Origin: Nitrospira sp. UBA5699 | GTDB taxonomy: Bacteria > Nitrospirota > Nitrospiria > Nitrospirales > Nitrospiraceae | DNA length: 7,541 nt | Assembly (NCBI GenBank): GCA_002420105.1 | Contig: DIHJ01000019.1 | Span: 16,777 to 24,317 of the forward strand | Direction of reading: 5' to 3' | Shown: positions 1 through 6,356 of the stretch, in pieces | Position numbering within the stretch: the first letter of the stretch is position 1 | Layout of the letters: each line of letters begins with the position of its first letter | The notes under the pieces: model-generated | Told to the model about the DNA's origin: nothing | The model's database searches: none | What the model saw: only the letters and a program-made list of their open reading frames with translations | Translations under genes and position numbers: made by a program

Positions 1-15
1 CGTGAATAATACGGG

Positions 16-3000
16 CTAGGCGTCGGCAGCCGATAAAGCGGGCGTCCGTTCGACGACGGGATCGTCCGCCGCAATCCAGCCTTCTTGCGGCGCATACCGA
101 TACAGTCGCCGTTCGTTCGGTTCCAGGACCAGGAGTCTGAGCCACCGGTTGTTGAACAGTTGTTGGAGCAACGGCTGGCGCGCGATCACGGCCGTGACCA
201 GCTCTCGCGGCGCTTCAATGACGGCCGTGAGCCGCAGCGGTTCGTGGTACAAAGCGGCGCCGTCGAACAGGGATTGCACCGGCAGGCCCATCCGCAGATC
301 GCTTCGGTTTCCCGTGATGACACCGAAGCGCCCGGTGACGTTGTGATACACCTTGCTGCCGCTGCCGTAGCTATCCGGCGCCACCGTCGAGAAATAGTAT
401 TCGCTGTTGATCCATTGGGCGACGATCAAGGGTGCCGTCATGATGACTTCCAGTAGCCTTCCGTCCGGGTCGATGCGGTGATCGTAGGAGTGGAGGAAGG
501 CGCGCCCTTCCAAGTCGGTCCCGCCGGTGAGGCGCCTCCCTCCGATGATGAACAGACTGTTCTTGGCCAACCCCCATTCCGGACGCACTTGGGCCCAATC
601 CCGGCTGCGTTGCTCCACTGCGCGGATGACGCCGTCACCTGGCGTAGGCTTGGCCGTGTCGTCGAGTCGGACACACCGCTCCGCCGCGCTGCCGACGGTC
701 GCGTCGTTCAGATCTTCAAGCACCTGGGACAATTCCTTGCGGTGAGTGGACGGCACATCCTCGATGTCCGCCACGAACAACCGGTCGGTCGTGGTGTCGT
801 GCAGCGCCGGGACGAAGTGCGTGTCCGCCGGGATCTCGATCCCACGTGTTGCCAACAGTGCACGGACTTGAGGCCGGTTGGCGATCGTCGCGAAGGCTCT
901 CGCGTTGGGTAGTCCGCTGCTCCCGCCGCAGGCTCCGCAATCCAGCGCCGATTCGTACGGATTGTTCTGCGACGTGCTGCCGTGGCCGCACAGGAAGATG
1001 AGGCGCGAGAAGTTCGAGGTGAATCCCATCAGCCGCAACGCCGTTTCGACGTAGTAGGCCTGTTCGTTCAGGGTGAATCCGGTCCGGGTGATCCGGTCGA
1101 TACGGGCCGAGGTTTCCCGTGGCGTCAGCCGGCAGTCCCGGCGGAGTGCTTCCAGCAGGTCGTTCTCGTGCTGTTTCGTGGCGACCAAGAGATGTCCCAG
1201 CTCTCCGGGAATTACGGACGGGGTAGGCGCATCGTCGAGCGCCTGGAGCCGGATGGCCTCCAGGCGATCCGGGGTCAACTGAGAGCCATCAACCTGATGG
1301 TGCGCGCGAAGCCATTGCAGAATTCTCCGGCGCTGGTCGGCCGCCACCATCTCATCGGCTTCGGTTGGGGTCAGCTTGTCCACCGTCAATGCGGTGGCGA
1401 CCTGAGGGGAGAGGAGTCTGGAGAGCCGTCGGATCCCCCGATCGTACCAGCGTGGGAGCAGAGTCTTGCCGAGCAGCGGCAAGCTGAAGAACCAGCCGAC
1501 CGCCTCGACCATGACATAGGGTGTGATCACGTTGTGCTTCAGATCGTGCAACAGCTCCCGACCCATCTTGGCTGCTTGCTGACTGGCTCTCCGCCGTCGG
1601 GCCGATTGACCGTCATAGGCACGCGGTACCTCGCGCAGCACATGTTTCGGCTTCAAGAGCACAGGACACAACTCCGATTCGTGGGATTCGTCCAGTGACC
1701 GGAACGCAACGGGCAGACCGAAGAAGCCGGCGAATCCGAACGTCTCATAGCCGCCACGCTGCTCCAGATGTCGACGAAAAACTTCCGATCGGACGTCGAT
1801 GCAAAAGACGAACTGGGCAAGGGGGCGCACAGTGGTTCGCGTGTTATCGGGTCGCTCGTGGAGGGGACGGCGGCTAAGTCGCTGCACGAACGTCTGTTCG
1901 TGCGTGAGCTCATGGGCTTCCAGCCACTTGAGGTGTTGCAGACGGGCCGGGAAACTCCGCAGCCAGCCGAGGATCGTCGCCACCTCGCTTGGCGCACTCC
2001 GGAGAATCAGCTCTCGGCTGAAGTTGCACCCATCCGCGAGGCGAAGCAGAGCGCGGACATGTCGAGCAATAGCCCGACGCGTTTGGGAGACGCGGGTCGT
2101 TTCGTACCACCGGGTGCCGGTCGATTCCCAAACGGCGGCGTCGGCCCGTCTGCCCCATCGCCGTAGCCTGCCGGCCTGAGCCTCCGCCGCCGGACCGAGC
2201 CGGCCTTTCAGCAAGGCGCGCCGGTACCAGAGCGCATGAGGGAAGTTGCGGGCATAGGTCTGAAGCGAGGCAACGTCGCCATGGCAATCCAACTCCCGGC
2301 GGCACGCCGTCGCCACCAATTCCCGTTCGTAGAACAGCCGTATGGCCAGGTATTTCACGAGATCGATCCGATGGGCTTCCTGCCATGGGTAGGCCGATTG
2401 ATCGGCTCGCCACTTGACGAAGCCGGCCCATCCCGGGAGCGCGGCGAGATGCAATGCGAGATGCTCCTGCCGTACGAGGGGAGGGATCTTCAGTGTATCG
2501 AGCGATTCCAGCAAGGCGTCTTCAGGACGATCCGAAAGCGCCGTGATCTTCTTGGCGGCATCCTTGACGCCCATCAGGCGCAGACTGTGATCATACCGTG
2601 CCGAGGCTTTCCATGAGCGGAAGAAGGTCTGGTCGCGGTAGGGCATGGCCCAGGCGGCCTCGCCTTCGTCGCAGAATGCCGTCAGCCACTTGATTACTTC
2701 GCGGTTGATGGATTCGACCAACTCGGTTCCGATCGTCCGATCACACCACGCCGCAAGCATCTCTCGAGAGGGCCATGCGTCGGCCGTCTCAACCAGGAGA
2801 TCTTCACAGTCCTCCCACAACGCGTGGGGCAACGCGGCTTCGGCCCAGGCGAGGACCGGCGAGATCTCCTTGTCGCCCGGTTTGTTCCCGCTGTCGGCGT
2901 CGGCGTTCGGGTCATCGGAAAGGTAGATGCCGTTGGTCAGGGCGGCTTGCAAGACCTCGAGGTGTGAGAACACCCGATCACCCAATTGCGCCTGTTTCCC

Positions 3001-3276
3001 GGTGGCCAGCGGCTCCAGAGCCGAGGTGAGACAGTGTGTGGCGATTCGGCCTTCTCGCCAGGCGGCCCTGTACCAAGCGAGCGGGAGAAACCCGTCGGCG
3101 CCGAAGAGTTGCCTGCCCCGTTGAACGGCGTCCTCGAAGGGCAGGTGCTCGAATCCTTGCAGGGGATTTCGGGAGATGAACGTGCGCAGCGGCCAGAGTC
3201 GCGCGACGGACTCGCCGGCGAGATTCACGAATGATCGCAGCTCCATGCGTTGGGCGTCGCTGTATTGATGATTCAT
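16..3276 (-). CDS. dabA: DabA-type inorganic carbon transporter subunit (UPF0753/DUF2309)
   Basis: The product is 1086 aa. Family knowledge: DabA is a cytoplasmic, membrane-associated zinc protein resembling beta-carbonic anhydrase. With the membrane protein DabB it drives energy-coupled CO2 hydration to bicarbonate. Seen here: the motif FVFCIDVRSE carries C492 and D494, and LCGHGS followed by DCGACGG carries H765 and C780. These match the C, D, H and C ligands reported for Halothiobacillus DabA, with the same 15-residue H-to-C spacing. The interval between the two ligand pairs is about 100 residues longer than in that protein. The frame stays open upstream to 3432, but the added 52 residues look unlike protein. 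The ATG at 3276 has GAGGTG five bases upstream and begins MNHQYSDAQRME, so I chose it. The stop is TAG. No transmembrane run is evident, as expected for DabA. No dabB is visible; the upstream neighbour is a TIG-protein remnant. Confidence 0.93.
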   Translation of the reverse strand: MNHQYSDAQRMELRSFVNLAGESVARLWPLRTFISRNPLQGFEHLPFEDAVQRGRQLFGADGFLPLAWYRAAWREGRIATHCLTSALEPLATGKQAQLGDRVFSHLEVLQAALTNGIYLSDDPNADADSGNKPGDKEISPVLAWAEAALPHALWEDCEDLLVETADAWPSREMLAAWCDRTIGTELVESINREVIKWLTAFCDEGEAAWAMPYRDQTFFRSWKASARYDHSLRLMGVKDAAKKITALSDRPEDALLESLDTLKIPPLVRQEHLALHLAALPGWAGFVKWRADQSAYPWQEAHRIDLVKYLAIRLFYERELVATACRRELDCHGDVASLQTYARNFPHALWYRRALLKGRLGPAAEAQAGRLRRWGRRADAAVWESTGTRWYETTRVSQTRRAIARHVRALLRLADGCNFSRELILRSAPSEVATILGWLRSFPARLQHLKWLEAHELTHEQTFVQRLSRRPLHERPDNTRTTVRPLAQFVFCIDVRSEVFRRHLEQRGGYETFGFAGFFGLPVAFRSLDESHESELCPVLLKPKHVLREVPRAYDGQSARRRRASQQAAKMGRELLHDLKHNVITPYVMVEAVGWFFSLPLLGKTLLPRWYDRGIRRLSRLLSPQVATALTVDKLTPTEADEMVAADQRRRILQWLRAHHQVDGSQLTPDRLEAIRLQALDDAPTPSVIPGELGHLLVATKQHENDLLEALRRDCRLTPRETSARIDRITRTGFTLNEQAYYVETALRLMGFTSNFSRLIFLCGHGSTSQNNPYESALDCGACGGSSGLPNARAFATIANRPQVRALLATRGIEIPADTHFVPALHDTTTDRLFVADIEDVPSTHRKELSQVLEDLNDATVGSAAERCVRLDDTAKPTPGDGVIRAVEQRSRDWAQVRPEWGLAKNSLFIIGGRRLTGGTDLEGRAFLHSYDHRIDPDGRLLEVIMTAPLIVAQWINSEYYFSTVAPDSYGSGSKVYHNVTGRFGVITGNRSDLRMGLPVQSLFDGAALYHEPLRLTAVIEAPRELVTAVIARQPLLQQLFNNRWLRLLVLEPNERRLYRYAPQEGWIAADDPVVERTPALSAADA

Positions 3277-3281
3277 CGTCG

Positions 3282-3287
3282 CACCTC
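3282..3287 (-). promoter_or_regulatory. Ribosome binding site that fixes the dabA start
   Basis: The minus strand reads GAGGTG, five bases before the ATG at 3276. It decides between that start and the longer open frame reaching 3432, which has no comparable signal and encodes a Ser/Arg-rich, unconvincing extension. Confidence 0.7.
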
Positions 3288-3418
3288 GTTGGCGTTCACT
3301 CAGTCTCTTGAGCAAGAAAGAGGCCCGGCCACTGGAGCAAGAAATCCTTGAAGAATGGAAACAAGACGAGGCGTATGAGGTGAAGTGTGGCAGCCTCTTG
3401 TGCGATGACACACGGGCG

Positions 3419-3432
3419 GTGCGAGATCGCAC
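3419..3432. repeat. 14-nt inverted repeat upstream of dabA
   Basis: GTGCGA-GA-TCGCAC is a perfect 6-bp inverted repeat around two bases, about 143 nt upstream of the dabA ATG. A related GTGCGAT half-site lies nearby at about 3400-3406, followed by an ACAC run. It could be an operator half-site pair or a small RNA hairpin. No T-run follows on either strand, so a terminator is unlikely. Function is inferred only from position and symmetry. Confidence 0.35.
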
Positions 3433-3537
3433 GGGTGCTGGTGAGTTGGCTGGAGGGCGTGTGACCCCGATAAGACGGTGCCGACCATCTTGAGGCCGGC
3501 ATCCGTGTTCAGATACGCGCAGAGTTTCTGCAGCTGA

Positions 3538-4830
3538 CTACTGGCTGGTAGTGGCGTCCACGCGGTTTCCCGTGAAATACCCGGTGTCAGGAAGATTCTT
3601 CGCTTCGATCGTGAAGGGACCCGCTTCGAGAGTCAGCCATTGTTTCGGCGTACAGCAGGTGCCGTCGGGAAGCACGTCCCATGACCCTCGTCGGACGACC
3701 AGGGGTCCCGATGCGAGATTGTCGTAAAATGCTCCGCGTTTGCCGATCCCATAGAGGTTGCGGTGAGGTACACGTACCACAATTTCCGAGTCGGTCCACG
3801 ATTCCACCAAGGCCGCGGTTCCGTTGAAGAGGACCTTGGTGCGGGAGACGTCGGACAGGACGGTCCCCTGGACCTGTGCATCGTTGATCTCGACGTCTTC
3901 CCTCCGCTTGTAGGCCTTTTGGTTGATCGCCAAGTGGGCGTGCTCCGCTCCCTTCAAGAATGTGCCGAATCCACTCCCCGAAATTGTTACACGCTCATCC
4001 AGCCCTGCAGATTGAGGTGTGTAGGAATGGATCGTCGGTGTGACGAGGGTAAACTCGCCAGCCGCTGTCGCGAGCGTCTGTCGCTCTGTGCAGCAGGAGC
4101 CATCGGGATTGAGCCGCTTGGCGCCCCGATAAATCGTGACCGGTCCGCTTTTCGCACTGAACGGCACCCAGACATCGATACGGTCGTCATGCCAACGGTA
4201 GGTCACGGCACGAACGCCGTCGATCTCGACGCGATTGTCACCCGTATCGAAGTCGGCAAAGCTATAGGGGGTCCGTCCGCTTTCCGAGTACATCCCGAAG
4301 TGTTCGCCGCGAATTGTCAGGAGTGTACCGATGGGAGCTTGCGAGGGAGAGAGGTGACTTTCGGCACATGGAACGTGAAGTCGGCGATGGATCGGGTCCG
4401 CCCCCGGGTCCGCAACACCAGCGGACCGGATTGCGCTCCGAGTGGCACGTGCGCGATGATCACATCGTCGCGCCACTGAGCTACGGGTGCGGGCTGTCCG
4501 TTGATGAACACGCCGTCCTCGGGCGTGTTCATGGAGCCGAAGCCTTCCCCGAAGAGGACCACTTTGGTGCCGATCGGGCCTGCGAGGGGGTCGACGCGGA
4601 TGGTTGGGACCAGCATCACCGGCACGGCATTGCTGGTGACGTGCCGTACAGGCTGGCAACAGGATCCGTCGGGGAGCGGATCGAACGAGGCGAGCCGGAC
4701 CACGACGGCGCCGCTGGTCGCGCTGGGAGGTATCCGGACCTCGATCTGGTCATCGGTCCATCGGATTGGCCGAGCGATGGCCCCGCCGGAAGTGGTTCCG
4801 GCGTGATGCCTTGTGATTCAGAGAAGTCAT
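3538..4830 (-). pseudogene. Disrupted multi-TIG/IPT-domain protein with PDG[S/T]CC motifs
   Basis: Two overlapping minus-strand frames together encode one repeat protein. One frame is open from 4817 to 4317 and holds the tail of a first TIG module (GGAIARPIRW, then WTDDQIEVRIP) and a full second module (PIGTKVVLFGEGFG, then WRDDVIIAHVP). Homology then jumps near 4343-4355, in a CTCTCTCCC tract, into the frame ending at 3538. That frame holds a third module (SPSQAPIGTLLTIRGEHFG, WHDDRIDVWVP) and a fourth (ERVTISGSGFG, WTDSEIVVRVP). TIG/IPT folds are Ig-like and usually extracytoplasmic. Three linkers carry PDGSCC or PDGTCC. The best start signal is the ATG at 4830 with GAGGA six bases upstream, but its frame stops at 4750, before reaching the TIG frame. 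No signal peptide is found, and the front half of module 1 is missing. Truncation plus frameshift points to a pseudogene; a pair of compensating sequencing indels is the alternative. The intact ancestor was probably secreted. Confidence 0.75.
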
Positions 4831-4836
4831 ATCGTG

Positions 4837-4841
4837 TCCTC
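4837..4841 (-). promoter_or_regulatory. Ribosome binding site before the TIG remnant
   Basis: The minus strand reads GAGGA, six bases before the ATG at 4830 and 26 nt after the sua5 stop. The signal is well placed, yet the frame it serves ends after 26 codons at 4750. This suggests the translation start survives while the coding frame behind it has been lost. Confidence 0.5.
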
Positions 4842-4867
4842 GTTCTTGAGGTTGCAACCAGTTGTGT

Positions 4868-5878
4868 TCAACGGGCGGCGCCGGCTCGGTCTCCTTCGCC
4901 GGGGTGCGGTCCGGCGGTGCAGCGCCGTAGCCGATCCATGATGGCCACACCCAGTCCGACCTGTTCGCACGGTTCGACATACACATGGTCCAAGTGCTGT
5001 GTGTCCATCCAACGCAGCGCCGCAAACAGCCGACGGGCAATGTCTTGCACGTTGCCGCTGGGCGAAAGGACCTCCACGACGGCAAAGCGGTCGTCGAGAA
5101 CATCGATCGCCGACAGTGCGAGCAAGCCCACCCGCCGAGTCGACCGGACCGACGGACGTTCGCCGAGCCGTGACAAGATGGTCACGGGCGTCCGCGTGGC
5201 ATAATGGCGGGTTCCGGTCCCGGGCATTGGTGAAAGAGGGCGAGCGCCGGCTGGTCGTACGGCAGGGCCCAGCACATGACGCAAGTCCTCCAGCGATACC
5301 GACCCCGGACGCAAGATTTCCGGGTAGGCGCCCACCAGAGACAGAATCGTGGATTCCACCCCGATGGGGCAGGGTCCTCCATCGAGCACGAGATCTACCT
5401 GGTCACCTAATCCCTCGCGGACATGCTGGGCCGTAGTCGGACTGACGTAACCAAACGGGTTGGCGCTGGGGGCAGCGATTGGGCAGCCGGATAAGCGAAT
5501 CAGGGCTCGGGCCGTAGGGTGAGCCGGCATCCTGACCGCCACCGTGGGCAAACCTGCGGTGACATTGTCGGGCACCTGCGGATGCTTCGGTAGGACGAGT
5601 GTCAATGGTCCAGGCCAGAAGGCGGCGATCAGCTGATCTGCGCCCACCGGAAGCGTTGCGACCACCGATGACAACATGGTCCGGTCGTCGATGTGAACGA
5701 TCAGCGGGTCGAACGACGGCCGCTGCTTTACCAAGAAGATTCTGTCGGCAGCGTGTGCATTCAAGGCGTCGCATCCCAGTCCATAGACCGTTTCGGTTGG
5801 GAAGGCGACGAGCCCGCCCGTACGGATACGACCGGCCGCCAGGCGGAGTGCTGCGGGGTCGTCTGCCGGAGTTATCAT
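4868..5878 (-). CDS. sua5: L-threonylcarbamoyladenylate synthase, Sua5 type
   Basis: The product is 336 aa. Family knowledge: the enzyme makes threonylcarbamoyl-AMP from threonine, bicarbonate/CO2 and ATP in the cytoplasm, the first step of t6A modification at position 37 of ANN-decoding tRNAs. Seen here: a YrdC domain at about residues 8-195 with the FPTETVYGLGCDA motif, K51-x-R53 (KQRPSFDPL), FWPGPLT and the S138-A-N140 motif. The linker PGTGTRHYATRTPV at about 219-232 is characteristic of the two-domain Sua5 form. A C-terminal Sua5 domain ends at GLGVAIMDRLRR. The last ~16 residues form a Gly/Arg-rich tail. I chose the ATG at 5878 because GGAGGAA lies ten bases upstream and MITPADDPAA fits the family N-terminus; the open frame continues to 5989 without support. 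It sits 29 nt after the small secreted-protein gene and 37 nt before the TIG remnant, so it is likely co-transcribed with them although unrelated in role. Confidence 0.95.
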   Translation of the reverse strand: MITPADDPAALRLAAGRIRTGGLVAFPTETVYGLGCDALNAHAADRIFLVKQRPSFDPLIVHIDDRTMLSSVVATLPVGADQLIAAFWPGPLTLVLPKHPQVPDNVTAGLPTVAVRMPAHPTARALIRLSGCPIAAPSANPFGYVSPTTAQHVREGLGDQVDLVLDGGPCPIGVESTILSLVGAYPEILRPGSVSLEDLRHVLGPAVRPAGARPLSPMPGTGTRHYATRTPVTILSRLGERPSVRSTRRVGLLALSAIDVLDDRFAVVEVLSPSGNVQDIARRLFAALRWMDTQHLDHVYVEPCEQVGLGVAIMDRLRRCTAGPHPGEGDRAGAAR

Positions 5879-5888
5879 GGGAATTCGG

Positions 5889-5895
5889 TTCCTCC
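5889..5895 (-). promoter_or_regulatory. Ribosome binding site for sua5
   Basis: The minus strand reads GGAGGAA, ten bases before the ATG at 5878. It lies in the 29-nt gap after the previous gene and supports the 336-residue start over the longer 373-codon open frame. Confidence 0.6.
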
Positions 5896-5907
5896 GGCCA
5901 TCGCGGG

Positions 5908-6354
5908 TCAGTAGTCCGGGCGTCCGCCGTGCGGGTACGTGCGCTTGCACTTGATGACGAGCGTTTGCTTCCCACGTCCCTCGACGCATTCGTCCAACGA
6001 TGTCGAGAAATCAATCGTGCCCGACGGGGTGACGGTAAACGGGAAATCGAAAGTAAAACTGACAAACTTGTACTCGCCTGGCTGCAGGGCCAGCTTCTTG
6101 GCGTTTGTCGTGCGAAAGGCGTCTGAGGTCTCAGGGTCCGATGTCCAGATCGAGGGGGTGACCCCCGGGATTTGCCACCAGCTCGGGGAGACGAGTGCGG
6201 TGGGATCAATCGTGATCGGATACGGGGGATCACTCGATTGTGATGCCCCGGCCCGAGATTCGACCGACACGAGTGTTGCTGCGGTGGTAACCAGGATGGC
6301 CGCCAGGGTGCCCAGTCGGACGGCGATGAAGGTTGGGACGAGTGATCGGTTCAT
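5908..6354 (-). CDS. Small secreted protein of unknown family
   Basis: The product is 148 aa and I do not recognise a family. The N-terminus is a classical Sec signal: MNRSLVPTF, a hydrophobic stretch at about residues 8-30, then a likely signal-peptidase site after SRAGA (A37). The mature ~111 residues are rich in Thr, Ser, Pro and aromatics, with a probably beta-rich core (YKFVSFTFDFPFTVTP, about 95-110). It has two cysteines, C123 and C136, in a C-terminal segment (LDEC, then VIKC) that could form one disulfide in the periplasm or outside. The ATG at 6354 is preferred because AAGGAG lies eight bases upstream. A GTG at 6360 in the same frame is only two bases from that signal. The gene begins 2 nt after the stop of the phosphatase-like gene, so translational coupling and a joint function are likely (inference). 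Confidence 0.8.
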   Translation of the reverse strand: MNRSLVPTFIAVRLGTLAAILVTTAATLVSVESRAGASQSSDPPYPITIDPTALVSPSWWQIPGVTPSIWTSDPETSDAFRTTNAKKLALQPGEYKFVSFTFDFPFTVTPSGTIDFSTSLDECVEGRGKQTLVIKCKRTYPHGGRPDY

Positions 6355-6356
6355 AG

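Larger units (their letters stand above)
3277..3537. other. Intergenic spacer between TIG remnant and dabA
   Basis: This 261-nt gap is the largest internal non-coding stretch in the window; the other gaps are 2 to 37 nt. It would hold any dabA-specific promoter. I see no convincing -35/-10 pair. It contains the inverted repeat at 3419-3432 and a small hairpin, GCAGA-3-TCTGC, at 3519-3531 just after the TIG stop. That hairpin has no following T-run, so it is a poor terminator. The plus-strand frame 3308-3493 begins with a plausible-looking charged helix, but it has only a TTG start and no ribosome binding site, so I do not call it. Confidence 0.6.

Noticed and set aside
982..1698. Long plus-strand open frame (238 codons) inside dabA
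   Set aside because: It is antisense to strongly conserved DabA coding sequence, with no recognisable domains; GC-rich genes readily produce such shadows.
3277..3432. 52-residue N-terminal extension of DabA from the in-frame start at 3432
   Set aside because: The stretch is Ser/Arg/His-rich, has no ribosome binding site at its start, and the ATG at 3276 has GAGGTG at good spacing.
3308..3493. Plus-strand frame beginning SKKEARPLEQEILEEW, which looks like a charged helix
   Set aside because: TTG start, no Shine-Dalgarno sequence, the tail becomes unlike protein, and it lies in the upstream region of dabA on the opposite strand. It deserves only a database search.
3519..3531. Hairpin GCAGA-3-TCTGC just after the TIG stop as a terminator
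   Set aside because: The stem is only five pairs and no T-run follows on the minus strand.
3538..4830. Programmed ribosomal frameshift as explanation for the split TIG frames
   Set aside because: There is no classical slippery heptamer with a downstream structure at the junction, and the 5' end is also lost, which fits decay or sequence error better.
3763..5204. Plus-strand open frames of 238 and 296 codons across the TIG and sua5 region
   Set aside because: They lie antisense to sequence with clear TIG and Sua5 homology, are Arg/Gly/Asp-rich and show no fold motifs.
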